Origin: Candidatus Iainarchaeum sp.
GTDB taxonomy: Archaea; Iainarchaeota; Iainarchaeia; Iainarchaeales; DTGL01
Length of the DNA stretch: 64,000 nucleotides
Direction of reading: 5' to 3'
Assembly: GCA_026413945.1 (NCBI GenBank)
Contig: JAOAJX010000001.1
Span: forward strand, 124,001-188,000
In this document: positions 44,289-53,003 of the stretch, piece by piece
Layout: every line of letters begins with the position of its first letter
How positions within the stretch are numbered: the first letter of the stretch is position 1
Notes under the pieces: generated by a model
What the model was told of the DNA's origin: nothing
Database searches by the model: none
Seen by the model: the letters and a program-made list of their open reading frames with translations, nothing else
Program-made: the position numbers and the translations under genes

Positions 44289-45316
44289 CTGCAGGCATAG
44301 TTGGCTATGGCATCTATGTACCAAAGTTAAGGATAAAAGTAAGCGAAATAGAGCGAGTATGGCAAAAAAGCTCAGGTGGAATCGGTGTGAATGAAAAAGC
44401 AGTGGCTTCTATAGATGAAGATGCTTGCACACTTGCAGTAGAAGCGGCAAGACGAGGCATAGAAGACTTTTCCATAGACCCAAAAAGAATAAATGCTATC
44501 TATGTTGGCTCCGAAAGCCATCCTTATGCAGTAAATCCTACATCAAGCATTGTTGGTGATGCTCTCGGAACAACAAATAAATATTATGCTGTTGATATGG
44601 AATTTGCCTGTAAAGCTGGAACTGCTGGAATGCAAGTTTGCTATGCACTAAAAAAGGCAAGAATGATCGATATCGGCCTAGCTATAGGCTCTGATACTGC
44701 ACAAAGCAAACCAAACGATGCACTTGAATTTACAGCAGCAAGCGGGGCTGCTGCATTTTTCATAGGAGATAAGAAAGATGAAGTTATAGCAGAAATTGAG
44801 AGCACATGTAGTTATACAAGTGATATGCCAGATTTTTGGCGTAGACCTAAAGCGGAATTTCCAGAGCACACCGGAAGGTTTACAGCAGAAGCCTATTTTA
44901 AGCACGTCATAGGTGCCGCCAAAATGATCCTTGAAGAAACAGGTTATAGGGCGGACGAATTTGACTATGCTGTTTTTCATCAACCAAACGGAAAGTTTCC
45001 CTTAAAAGCCGCGAGTATCCTTGGTATAGAAACAAAAAAGGTGGAGCAAGGCCTTATAACACCACTAATAGGAAACACTTATAGTGGATCTACCATGATA
45101 GGGTTAGCCAGCATACTTGATATCGCAAAACCAAAGCAAAAAATACTTGCTGTAAGCTATGGCAGTGGTGCGGGAAGTGATGCCTTTATAATAAATACAA
45201 CTGATAACATCTCAGATAGGAGAGCAAAGGTGCCTGTGCTAGAAATGATTAAGGAAAAAGAGTATATTGATTATGCACTTTATTTAAGACATAGACGCAA
45301 AATAAAAAGCTTGTAA
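44285..45316 (+). CDS. HMG-CoA synthase, archaeal type
   Basis: A 343-residue thiolase-fold enzyme condensing acetyl-CoA with acetoacetyl-CoA. GIVGYGIYVPKLRIK opens it. The catalytic Cys lies in VDMEFACKAGTAGMQ, FHQPNGKFP carries the catalytic His, and TYSGSTMIGLAS and VSYGSGAGSDAF form the CoA and active-site loops. In methanogens this enzyme forms a complex with the thiolase and a DUF35 protein, channelling acetoacetyl-CoA; all three genes are consecutive here. ATGA overlap with the HMGR stop implies translational coupling. Confidence 0.94.
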   Translation: MTAGIVGYGIYVPKLRIKVSEIERVWQKSSGGIGVNEKAVASIDEDACTLAVEAARRGIEDFSIDPKRINAIYVGSESHPYAVNPTSSIVGDALGTTNKYYAVDMEFACKAGTAGMQVCYALKKARMIDIGLAIGSDTAQSKPNDALEFTAASGAAAFFIGDKKDEVIAEIESTCSYTSDMPDFWRRPKAEFPEHTGRFTAEAYFKHVIGAAKMILEETGYRADEFDYAVFHQPNGKFPLKAASILGIETKKVEQGLITPLIGNTYSGSTMIGLASILDIAKPKQKILAVSYGSGAGSDAFIINTTDNISDRRAKVPVLEMIKEKEYIDYALYLRHRRKIKSL

Positions 45317-45325
45317 GTGATTTTT

Positions 45326-46486
45326 ATGGTTGTAATTATTGGTGCAGGTGTTACAAAATTTGACGAGCACTGGGAACTTTCTTTCAGGGAGCTTATACTT
45401 GAAGCAGCCCTAAAAGCTATAGAAAGTTCAGGCCTACATGGTGAGAAGATTGAAGCAATTTATGGTGGCTGTATGGCATCAGGTAGATTTATAGGCCAAG
45501 AACACATAGGTGCGCTTATTGCAGACCAACTTGGCTTAAATCCAATTCCAAGCACCAGAGTTGAAGCAGCCTGCGCATCTGGTGGTGTTGCTTTGAGGAC
45601 TGCATACCTTTCAATTAAAAGCGGCGCTCATGATATCGTTGCTGTCGGCGGAGTCGAAAAGATGACTGAGCTTAGCACAGAAGGTGTTAGTTTTGCTTTA
45701 GGTGGTGCGGGTGACCAGGAAATAGAATTATTCCATGGTGCAACCTTTCCTAGCCTCTATGCTTTGCTCGCCAGGGCTCATATGCAAGATTTTGGTACTA
45801 CCGAGGAACAAATGGCTGCAGTCGCAGTAAAAAACCACGCCAACGCGATTTTTAATCCAAATGCACAATTTCACCGCCAAATAGCAATAGAGGATGTTAT
45901 GGGATCTGGATATGTTGCAGAACCAATAAAAGTTTTGGACTGCTCACCGATTACTGATGGTGCGGCCGCTTTAATACTTTGTTCAAATGAAAAAGCTGAA
46001 GAACTGGGTCTCAAAGGCGTAGAAATAATTGCCTCTGAGCAAGCTTCAGACTCATTGGCAATAACAGGTAGAAAAAGTTTAACTGAGCTAAAAGCCACAA
46101 GGATGGCCGCTCAAAGAGCTTACCAAAAAACAGGGCTTAGTCCAAAAGATATTGATTTTGCCGAGGTTCATGATTGTTTCACAATTGCAGAGATTCTTGC
46201 AATTGAAGACCTTGGTTTTTTTGAGAAAGGGAAAGGTGGCATTGCCACAGAAAAAGGTGAGACCTCACTTAAAGGAAAAATACCTATTAATCCAAGCGGA
46301 GGTCTTAAGGGTAAAGGCCACCCCGTTGGCGCCACTGGAGTTGCACAGGCAGCTGAGGCATATTATCAGCTAATGGAGTTAGCAGGAGAGCGGCAAGTTA
46401 AAAAGGCCAAAACATGTTTAACGCATAATGTTGGCGGCTCAGGTGCAACAGCCATTGTTACTATTTATAGGAGATTTAAGGGGTGA
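45326..46486 (+). CDS. Acetyl-CoA C-acetyltransferase (archaeal thiolase)
   Basis: A 386-residue thiolase forming acetoacetyl-CoA. The nucleophile Cys is in VEAACASGGVALR, HDCFTIAE and GGLKGKGHPVGATGVAQ provide the active-site His residues, and the C-terminal motif is THNVGGSGATAIV, lacking the second Cys of bacterial thiolases, as expected for the archaeal SCP-x-like type. The ATG at 45326 follows GTGATTTTT; a GTG at 45317 is part of that ribosome binding site. It is the first step of the mevalonate pathway encoded around it. Confidence 0.92.
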   Translation: MVVIIGAGVTKFDEHWELSFRELILEAALKAIESSGLHGEKIEAIYGGCMASGRFIGQEHIGALIADQLGLNPIPSTRVEAACASGGVALRTAYLSIKSGAHDIVAVGGVEKMTELSTEGVSFALGGAGDQEIELFHGATFPSLYALLARAHMQDFGTTEEQMAAVAVKNHANAIFNPNAQFHRQIAIEDVMGSGYVAEPIKVLDCSPITDGAAALILCSNEKAEELGLKGVEIIASEQASDSLAITGRKSLTELKATRMAAQRAYQKTGLSPKDIDFAEVHDCFTIAEILAIEDLGFFEKGKGGIATEKGETSLKGKIPINPSGGLKGKGHPVGATGVAQAAEAYYQLMELAGERQVKKAKTCLTHNVGGSGATAIVTIYRRFKG

Positions 46487-46490
46487 CTCC

Positions 46491-46892
46491 ATGCACAACA
46501 TTGCGCCTTTAAACTGGAGAAAATTTCCAGAGAGATATCTCCTAAAGGGAAATTACTGTGAAGTATGTAAACAAGCCTTTTTTCCGCCAAGACCAATATG
46601 TCCAAACTGCAGGCGAAAAGGAAAATTGATACAAATGGAGATGCCAAGACAAGGAAAGATCTTGAGCTATACAAAGGTTCATGTGCCTCCAGAGGGATTC
46701 AAAAATGAGGCACCTTACTATTTGGCAGTTATCGAGCTTGAAAATAAAGCCAAGGTGTTAAGCCAAATTGTTGATTCAGAACAAGAAAAAATAAAGATTG
46801 GCGCCAAAGTAAAAAAAGTTTTCAGACAGATTGGCGAACCAGATAAATACGGTACTATAACTTACGGTTATAAATTTAAAGTAATTCAATAA
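46491..46892 (+). CDS. DUF35 zinc-ribbon/OB-fold protein, thiolase-HMGCS partner
   Basis: A 133-residue DUF35 protein: a rubredoxin-like zinc ribbon (CEVCKQAFFPPRPICPNCRR) followed by an OB-fold (GKILSYTKVHVPPEGF ... YLAVIELENKAKVLSQIV). In methanogens this family bridges acetoacetyl-CoA thiolase and HMG-CoA synthase. Its position directly after both genes supports the same structural role here. ATG at 46491 follows GGGGTGACTCC. The in-frame sequence upstream lies inside the thiolase gene. Confidence 0.9.
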   Translation: MHNIAPLNWRKFPERYLLKGNYCEVCKQAFFPPRPICPNCRRKGKLIQMEMPRQGKILSYTKVHVPPEGFKNEAPYYLAVIELENKAKVLSQIVDSEQEKIKIGAKVKKVFRQIGEPDKYGTITYGYKFKVIQ

Positions 46893-46910
46893 TATGGTGT
46901 TGGTGATTAG

Positions 46911-47906
46911 TTGGATAGTGCTAAAGCTAGCGCTCCAGGCAATCTTTTTCTGACTGGCGAGCACGCAGTAGTTTATGGGAAACCAGCAATAATTGCTGCT
47001 GTTAATAAAAGAGCTTATTGCACTTCATTCAAATCAAAAGGCAATACCATTTCTGTTATAAGCAGAGAATTTGGTATTGCAAAAGCTAAAATTAAGGAAA
47101 ATAATATTGTTAACCATGAAGGAAAAAATGAGCTCTTTGTTTTCTTTGATTTGGTTGAAATGCTTATGCATAAGCATGATATTAGAGACGGCCTTGAGAT
47201 AAGAATTGAATCAGATGTGCCAGTAGAGTCCGGCCTTAGCTCAAGCACAGCAACTTTAAGCGCAGCATTGTATTCACTTAATCTTCTTTTTGATCTTAGA
47301 ATAAAAAAAGAAAACTTTTTTGATTATCTATACCCTCTACAAGTCAAGATACATGGTGGCAAAGCATCTGGTAGTGAAATTTTCTCAAGTTCAATTGGTG
47401 GTTATAACAAAATTCAAAAGATAGATTGTGAAGGAAAAACAAAAATAAACTCCAAAGAGCTAGGAAAACACAGTTTTAGCATAGTGATAGGTAATACAAA
47501 AGTAAGAGCCCCCACAGCGCTTACTGTTGGCATGCACGTACCATCACTTATGAGAAGGTTTCCTAATATGGTTGAAAAGGAATTCGAAAAGATAGAATCT
47601 ATATGTGAAAAGATTGAAAAAGCACTTGAGGCTGAAGATATTTACAGAATTGGCAAACTCATAAACAAAAATCAAAAAATACTATCAAAACTCGGTCTTA
47701 GTCATCCAAAGATTGATGACTGTATTAACGAAGCACTCCATGCTGGTGCTTTGGGTGCAAAACTTAGTGGCGGTGGCTGGGGCGGAGTGATGTTTGCACT
47801 TGCAAAAAGAGGGGAAGAAGAAAAAATAGCTAAAGCCATAGAGTCCACAGGAGCTGAAGCAATAATCACCACAATAGGCGGTGAAGGAGTAAAAGCATGC
47901 GATTAA
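46911..47906 (+). CDS. mvk: Mevalonate kinase
   Basis: A 331-residue GHMP kinase phosphorylating mevalonate to mevalonate-5-phosphate. Motif 1 is ASAPGNLFLTGEHAVVYGKPA, motif 2 is VPVESGLSSSTATLSAAL (ATP loop, SSSTA in place of the more common GSSAA), and motif 3 is GAKLSGGGWGGVMFAL. The start is TTG at 46911 preceded by GGTGATTAG; no closer ATG exists before motif 1. The 3' end overlaps the UbiX-like gene by 10 bases. Confidence 0.93.
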   Translation: MDSAKASAPGNLFLTGEHAVVYGKPAIIAAVNKRAYCTSFKSKGNTISVISREFGIAKAKIKENNIVNHEGKNELFVFFDLVEMLMHKHDIRDGLEIRIESDVPVESGLSSSTATLSAALYSLNLLFDLRIKKENFFDYLYPLQVKIHGGKASGSEIFSSSIGGYNKIQKIDCEGKTKINSKELGKHSFSIVIGNTKVRAPTALTVGMHVPSLMRRFPNMVEKEFEKIESICEKIEKALEAEDIYRIGKLINKNQKILSKLGLSHPKIDDCINEALHAGALGAKLSGGGWGGVMFALAKRGEEEKIAKAIESTGAEAIITTIGGEGVKACD

Positions 47907-48445
47907 TAGTTGCATCGTGTGGTGCAAGCGGTATTAATTACGTATCATTACTAATTAAAGAACTTAAAAAGAGAAAAGTAGAGATGCATCTTATATTTTC
48001 TGAATGGGCAAAGAAAGTAGCAAATTTTGAAGAGCAACAATTAACTTATAAAGGAATAAAAATTTACAATAACGACGAATTAGATGCGAGCATCTCTAGC
48101 ACAAGCTTTCCAGTTGATGCAATGGTTATATTGCCAGCAAGCATAAAAACTGCAAGCGATATTGCCAATGCACACACTGATAACCTTATTGCAAGATGCG
48201 CAGATAATATGCTTAGACAAAGAAAAAAGCTCATCCTTTGCATAAGAGAAACTCCTTTGAGCACACCTGCACTTAAAAATCTTTACAAAATTTCTCTTTA
48301 TGGCGGCATCGTTTTTCCTCTTTCCCCAGCTTTTTATTCCAAGCCAAAAAGCATTTCTGATATCGAGGCTTTTATAGTTGGAAAGATCTTAGACCTTCTT
48401 TCAATCGAGAATGAACTCTACAAGAGGTGGAACTATGGACTTTAG
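47897..48445 (+). CDS. ubiX: UbiX-type flavin prenyltransferase
   Basis: A 182-residue flavoprotein of the UbiX/Pad1 family. It has SCGASGINYVSLLIKEL (phosphate loop), VILPASIKTASDIANAHTDNLIARCADNML, and ILCIRETPLSTPALKNLYKIS (prenyl/FMN site). It attaches DMAP to FMN, giving the prenylated-FMN cofactor of UbiD enzymes. It immediately precedes and overlaps the UbiD-type gene, as expected for a cofactor supplier. The prenyl donor comes from this same pathway. Confidence 0.92.
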   Translation: MRLIVASCGASGINYVSLLIKELKKRKVEMHLIFSEWAKKVANFEEQQLTYKGIKIYNNDELDASISSTSFPVDAMVILPASIKTASDIANAHTDNLIARCADNMLRQRKKLILCIRETPLSTPALKNLYKISLYGGIVFPLSPAFYSKPKSISDIEAFIVGKILDLLSIENELYKRWNYGL

Positions 48446-49796
48446 AAGTTTTATTCAGAAGCTCGATAAAAGCAAGGAACTGATAAAAGTAAGTAAACCC
48501 GTATCTAAGAGATTTGAAGCAGCAGCAATACTTAAAGCTCTTGATGGCAAACCAGTACTGTTTGAAAACATAAAAGAATCTCAATTCAAGGTTGCTGGGA
48601 ATGTGTTTTCCTCGAAACATTACATCGCAGATTACTTTGGTTGCGATGAAAGAGATTTAATAAAAATAATGGTTAATGCGTTGAACAAACCAAAAGAATT
48701 GAATATTATAAAGAAAAGCCCATGTCAAGATATAATTGTTGAAGAAAAAGATGTTGATTTGGACAAATTGCCAATACTAAGGCATACGAAAATTGACGGT
48801 GGTAACTACATAACTTCTGGTGTCTTCATTGCAAAAGACAAAGAATTAGGCATGAACGCTTCTTTTCATCGATGTATGCAATTAGATAAAAAAACATTCT
48901 CCGTTAGGGTTTGTGAACGTAATCTCTATGAGTTTTTACAAAGAGCATCCGGTGAACTTAATGTTGCAGTATGTATTGGCAATCCTGCTAGCGTCTTGTT
49001 AGCTGGAGCTACAAGCCCCCCAATTGGACAGTTCGAGTTTGAGATTGCAAGTGCACTCGAGAGTTTTGGGGTTGTTAAGGCACAATTTGCAGATGTATAT
49101 GTTCCTTCAAGTTCTGAATTTATAATAGAAGGCACACTTACAATGAATGAGCTTGCTAACGAAGGCATGTTTTTAGATCTTACTGGTACAAGGGACTTTG
49201 TTAGAAAACAACCAATTCTAAAGGTTAAGAGAATAACCCATAGAAAAAATGCGATATGGCATGCGTTATTACCGGGTGGTAACGAGCATGGGCTGCTTAT
49301 GGGAATGCCGAGAGAACCAACAATATTTTCAGAAGTTAGCAAAGTTGCAAAATGTTTAAATGTAAACATAACTCAAGGAGGCTGTTCATGGCTTCATGCT
49401 GTAGTTCAAGTGCAGAAAGAAAGCGATGAACAAATAAAAAGAGTGATTGAAGCTGCATTTAAAGGCCATAGCTCCTTAAAGCATGTTTTTGTTGTTGATG
49501 CTGACATCGATGCTAATAATATGCAAGAAGTTGAATGGGCCTTTGCAACAAGATTGCAAGGCGACAAGCAAATACACATATTCCCAAAACAAAAAGGTTC
49601 TAGCTTGGATCCAAGTGCTGAGCACCCAAGCAGAATAACATGTAAAGTTGGCTTTGACTTAACTATCCCTATGGGCAGAGATAAAGCAGATTTTACAAAG
49701 GTAAACTATGAAAGAATTGAGTTGGATAAATATTTGGTGAAAAAAGATGAAGCTAAGCAAAGAAGAAAAAGAGTATCTGGAAGGAAAACACGGTAA
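48435..49796 (+). CDS. UbiD-family decarboxylase, probable anhydromevalonate phosphate decarboxylase
   Basis: A 453-residue UbiD-type decarboxylase. Seen: MDFRSFIQKLDKSKELIKV, SPCQDIIVEEKDVDLDKLPIL, LPGGNEHGLLMGMPREPTIF, ITQGGCSWLHAVVQ and VVDADIDANNMQEVEWAFATR (conserved acidic and metal/prFMN region). In the archaeal mevalonate route described from Aeropyrum, this family turns trans-anhydromevalonate 5-phosphate into isopentenyl phosphate. Context (UbiX, AcnX subunits and IPK) strongly supports that substrate. ATG at 48435 is chosen; it overlaps the ubiX end by 11 bases. Confidence 0.9.
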   Translation: MDFRSFIQKLDKSKELIKVSKPVSKRFEAAAILKALDGKPVLFENIKESQFKVAGNVFSSKHYIADYFGCDERDLIKIMVNALNKPKELNIIKKSPCQDIIVEEKDVDLDKLPILRHTKIDGGNYITSGVFIAKDKELGMNASFHRCMQLDKKTFSVRVCERNLYEFLQRASGELNVAVCIGNPASVLLAGATSPPIGQFEFEIASALESFGVVKAQFADVYVPSSSEFIIEGTLTMNELANEGMFLDLTGTRDFVRKQPILKVKRITHRKNAIWHALLPGGNEHGLLMGMPREPTIFSEVSKVAKCLNVNITQGGCSWLHAVVQVQKESDEQIKRVIEAAFKGHSSLKHVFVVDADIDANNMQEVEWAFATRLQGDKQIHIFPKQKGSSLDPSAEHPSRITCKVGFDLTIPMGRDKADFTKVNYERIELDKYLVKKDEAKQRRKRVSGRKTR

Positions 49797-50922
49797 TGCA
49801 GCAAAAAAAGCAATGGAAATTCTTGTAGCACTCGGAAAAATTTACTCAGCAAAGAGATTAATTACTGTAGACAGTGTCCAGATTTCTGGTGTAAGTTATC
49901 ACACTATTGGTGATGCAGGCTTAGAATTGTTGGAAGACCTTGCTAAAGATGGCAAAATAAAAGTTCCTCTAACAACTTTAAATCCAGCTGGCATAGATAT
50001 TGAAAATTGGCAATGCTTGGGCATAGATAAAAATTTTGCTGAAAAGCAACAACGCATTTTAAGCGCTTTCAAGAAGATTGGGGTTATTGTGAGTTGCACT
50101 TGTACACCTTACTTAATAGGCAATATTCCAAAGTACGGCTCACATATTGCATGGAGTGAAAGCAGTGCCGTATGTTTTGCAAACTCGATTATTGGTGCAA
50201 GAACAAATCGCGAAAGCGGTTTATCGAGCCTAGCAAGTGCTATTACTGGAAAAACACCTGATTATGGCCTTCATATAGAAAAGAACCGCAAACCAAAATA
50301 TCTTGTAGAAGTCAAAGCAAACCTTACTGATATAACTGATTTTGGCGCACTTGGTAAAATTATCGGTGAAAAAATCGGAGGTGAAATACCTCTGATAAGA
50401 GGAATTTCTGATGCTGATCTTGATGAATTGAAAAGTCTTTGTGCCTCAATTGCGACTTTTGGTGGTACTGCACTTTTTCATATAAAAGATTTGACCCCCG
50501 AAAAAGTAAAAGCACCTAAGAAAAAATTATACATAACATCAGCCGATATTGAAAAAGCGAAGAACTCATTTTTTGATACTAATGAATATGACTTCATTGC
50601 AATAGGTTGTCCACATGCTTCCATAACAGAAATCCAGCAGATTGCCTCAGCACTTGATGGCAAAATGGTAAAAAAAGAATTTTGGGTGTTCTGTGCAAGA
50701 CCAGTAAAGAAAATTTCCGATCTTATGGGTTACACCGAGGTTATTGAAAAGGCTGGTGCCAGATTTGCTTGCGACACTTGTATGGCTGTTGCCCCGCTTA
50801 AAGGTAGATTTAATGGCATGATTACAAATTCAGCAAAAGCATGCTTCTATGGGCGCGGTTCAAACAATTTTAAAGTAAGACTTGCTACACTTGAAGAATG
50901 CATAAAGGTGGCTTTAAATTGA
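49747..50922 (+). CDS. Phosphomevalonate dehydratase, large subunit (AcnX)
   Basis: A 391-residue aconitase-X large subunit. VDSVQISGVSYHTIGDAGLELLEDLA opens the catalytic core. Cysteines suited to the iron-sulfur cluster lie in VSCTCTPYLIGN and in FACDTCMAVAPL. IAWSESSAVCFANSIIGARTNRE and NSAKACFYGRG are also family-typical. With the small subunit it dehydrates mevalonate-5-phosphate to trans-anhydromevalonate-5-phosphate. GGTGAAAAAAG precedes the ATG, which lies inside the end of the UbiD gene (50-base overlap). Confidence 0.92.
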   Translation: MKLSKEEKEYLEGKHGNAAKKAMEILVALGKIYSAKRLITVDSVQISGVSYHTIGDAGLELLEDLAKDGKIKVPLTTLNPAGIDIENWQCLGIDKNFAEKQQRILSAFKKIGVIVSCTCTPYLIGNIPKYGSHIAWSESSAVCFANSIIGARTNRESGLSSLASAITGKTPDYGLHIEKNRKPKYLVEVKANLTDITDFGALGKIIGEKIGGEIPLIRGISDADLDELKSLCASIATFGGTALFHIKDLTPEKVKAPKKKLYITSADIEKAKNSFFDTNEYDFIAIGCPHASITEIQQIASALDGKMVKKEFWVFCARPVKKISDLMGYTEVIEKAGARFACDTCMAVAPLKGRFNGMITNSAKACFYGRGSNNFKVRLATLEECIKVALN

Positions 50923-51305
50923 TTCTTAAAGGTAGAAAAATTTCTTCAGGAAAGGCTGAAGGCGAATGCCTTTTCAGCGAACAACCAATATCATTTTTTG
51001 GGGGAATTGATCCTGATACTGGAATTATAATTGAAAAGGGACACCCGCTTGAAGGAGTGAACATAGCAGGAAAAATACTTATTTTCCCTCATGGCAAGGG
51101 TTCTACTGTTGGCAGTTATACAATATACCGCTTAAAAAAGAACAAAAAAGCACCTGCAGCAATGATTCTTAAAGAATGCGAAACAATAGTTGCAATAGGT
51201 GCAATAATTTCAGAAATCCCTTGTATTGATAAAATAAAAATAGAAAAACTAAATAAAATTACTATGCTGAAAGTTGATGCAGATAAAGCAGTGGTGATTT
51301 TTTGA
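50919..51305 (+). CDS. Phosphomevalonate dehydratase, small subunit (AcnX, DUF126)
   Basis: A 128-residue swivel-domain protein: GRKISSGKAEGECLFSEQPISFFGGIDPDTG, then LIFPHGKGSTVGSYTIYRL (catalytic Ser/phosphate loop) and AAMILKECETIVAIGAIISEIPCID. It completes the AcnX active site. The TTG at 50919, with GGTGG just before it and a TTGA overlap with the large subunit stop, is the likely start; an ATG at 50898 would add seven residues. Confidence 0.9.
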   Translation: MILKGRKISSGKAEGECLFSEQPISFFGGIDPDTGIIIEKGHPLEGVNIAGKILIFPHGKGSTVGSYTIYRLKKNKKAPAAMILKECETIVAIGAIISEIPCIDKIKIEKLNKITMLKVDADKAVVIF

Positions 51306-52090
51306 AAGAACTCGTTTTAATTAAACTCGGCGGCTCTCTAATAACTGACAAACGTAAAAAGGAGAAAGCTAGGCTAAATTTGATTGCCTCATTAGCACAT
51401 GAAATAAAACCATTCATTGGGAAAAAAAGACTCATTGTTGCCCACGGTGGTGGAAGCTTTCCTCATTATCCCGCAAAAGAGTACAGGGTCAATGAAGGCA
51501 TTTTAAATAAAAACAGCCTGAAGGGCTTTTGCCTCACCCATGATGCCGCAGCAAGACTAAATCGCATTGTTGTAGGCGAGTTTCTAAAAGCAGGCATAAA
51601 TGCAATAAGCATGCAGCCAAGCTCTTTCATGTTCTGCAAAAATGGAAAAATAATTCAAAGCAATCTTTGCGCAATAGAAGAAGCTTTGCAGCATAACATA
51701 TTGCCAGTGCCGTATGGCGATGCTGTGTTTGACACTGAAAAGGGCATAACAATAATATCAACAGAACAGATACTTTCACACTTAGCTTTAAAACTCAAAG
51801 CTAAAAGGATAATCGTTGCAGGCATAGTTAATGGAGTTTATACATCAGATCCATTGCTAAGTCCTTGTGCAAAGTTAATACCTAAAATCACTGCAAAGAA
51901 TTTTCCAAATATAAGAAATATGCTTTCTGGCTCTCACGGCGTAGATGTTACTGGCGGAATGCTTTCAAAAGTTGAAGACCTCGTTGCTCTCTCAAACAAG
52001 GGAATTAGGGCCCAAATAATTGGCGCAGAGCAAAAAGGCAATTTGAAAAAGGCAATTTTAGGAAAAAGAATCGGCACTATAATTGGCTAA
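51302..52090 (+). CDS. Isopentenyl phosphate kinase
   Basis: A 262-residue amino-acid-kinase fold protein: LIKLGGSLITDKRKKEKA, VAHGGGSFPHYPAKEY (with the His that distinguishes IPK), VPYGDAVFDTEKGITIISTEQI, IVAGIVNGVYTSDP and DVTGGMLSKVEDLVAL. It phosphorylates isopentenyl phosphate to IPP. The start is TTG at 51302 overlapping the preceding stop, with GGTGATTTT upstream, repeating the coupling used by the small AcnX subunit. Confidence 0.93.
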   Translation: MKELVLIKLGGSLITDKRKKEKARLNLIASLAHEIKPFIGKKRLIVAHGGGSFPHYPAKEYRVNEGILNKNSLKGFCLTHDAAARLNRIVVGEFLKAGINAISMQPSSFMFCKNGKIIQSNLCAIEEALQHNILPVPYGDAVFDTEKGITIISTEQILSHLALKLKAKRIIVAGIVNGVYTSDPLLSPCAKLIPKITAKNFPNIRNMLSGSHGVDVTGGMLSKVEDLVALSNKGIRAQIIGAEQKGNLKKAILGKRIGTIIG

Positions 52091-52141
52091 GAGTTAAACA
52101 CCATTAAAAACCATTTTTAACTTTTTGGTGAATAATAGTTT

Positions 52142-52716
52142 ATGCCTTTACCGAAAAACAGGTTAAGACAACCGAAAACTTCAAGAGCAGTGGTAATAAA
52201 GAGAGAATTAAAACAAATGACTAGTGAGCAAATCGCAAGTCTGATTTCCGCTGCCGCAAAACAACCACTACCGGTAAGAGTTTTGTTGGCAAAAGGCCTA
52301 AATACACGAAGACTCAAGGCAAGAGGATTTACCGCAAAAAATTGGCAGAATTAGGGTATAAGGCCAGCGAATTAAGACTACTCGGATATTCTGCAATTGA
52401 CTTAAAACGTGCTGGATTTAGTGTATATGACATAATACATGCCGGATTTACTTTAGATGAATTAAGGCGGCTAGGCAGCAAATTTGCCCCAGGTGGGCCA
52501 AAAAAAGTAGGATATACTGCAGGTGAATTATTTGCTGCTGGACATAGCTTAGAAGAATTAAGAAGATTCGGATATACTGCAATCGACTTAAGAGCTGCTG
52601 GATTTGATGTGGATGAATTAGTACATGCTGGATATACTGCGCCCGAATTAATACTTGCCGGTTTTTCCCAAGTACAAGTAAATGCTGCTTTTAGCAGAAA
52701 AGCCAAAGCCAAATAA
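52142..52716 (+). pseudogene. Decapeptide-repeat protein split by a -1 frameshift at A AAA AAT
   Basis: Two overlapping frames together encode one repeat protein. Frame one runs 52142-52354 (70 residues: basic N terminus, then LLAKGLNTRRLKARGFTAKN) and stops at TAG. Frame two continues to 52716 with LAELGYKASELRLLGYSAID onwards. A -1 shift at the heptamer A AAA AAT (52336-52342) joins them with no break in the ten-residue repeat (consensus LxxAG[FY][ST]xx[ED], about twelve copies, one interrupted by KFAPGGPKK). The joined product has about 190 residues. It may be programmed frameshifting, a true lesion, or a sequencing error in the A6 run. The role is unknown; it sits between IPK and IDI2. 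Confidence 0.7.
52336..52342 (+). promoter_or_regulatory. Candidate -1 slippery heptamer
   Basis: AAAAAAT is in register as A AAA AAT (X XXY YYZ) with frame-one codons AAA and AAT. Slipping back one base continues directly with TTG of the second repeat frame. No pseudoknot was established by eye downstream. Confidence 0.4.
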
Positions 52717-52796
52717 GACTGTTAAATAGTACTAGTTCACGAAACCCAGCAAAACAATTATATACTACAAACTGCTTTCTTTATACTGATGTTTTA

Positions 52797-52925
52797 ATGT
52801 GTGCAGATTCCAGTTTAACGAATAAAGAAAAGCAAGAATGTGAAGAAAGCGCAAAAAGTTTTGGGGCATCTTTAGGGAAACTATTTCTTGCAATGGGTTT
52901 GGAAGAGTTGAAGAAAGAACCTTAA
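52797..52925 (+). CDS. Small ORF, 42 residues
   Basis: ATG at 52797 to TAA at 52923-52925: MCADSSLTNKEKQECEESAK, then SFGASLGKLFLAMGLEELKK and EP. It reads like a charged start with an amphipathic C-terminal helix. There is no clear ribosome binding site. It lies in the gap between the repeat-protein gene and IDI2, where the sequence is otherwise AT-rich. Evidence is limited to an open frame with protein-like composition. Confidence 0.35.
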   Translation: MCADSSLTNKEKQECEESAKSFGASLGKLFLAMGLEELKKEP

Positions 52926-52972
52926 AGATTAATTGAAAGCCTCTAAGTGAATAAAGAAAATAAAGAATAACC

Positions 52973-52981
52973 TTTTAAATA
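52973..52981 (+). promoter_or_regulatory. TATA-like box for IDI2
   Basis: TTTTAAATA lies 23-31 bases before the IDI2 ATG with no ribosome binding site. IDI2 therefore seems to have its own leaderless promoter, unlike the coupled genes before it. Confidence 0.45.
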
Positions 52982-53003
52982 AAGTTGCAATCGTATCTTT
53001 TTT

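Noticed and set aside
49747-51305. AcnX subunits as aconitase or proline-metabolism (cis-3-hydroxyproline dehydratase) enzymes
   Set aside because: The subunits are separate, as in archaeal phosphomevalonate dehydratase, and lie between the UbiD-type decarboxylase and IPK.
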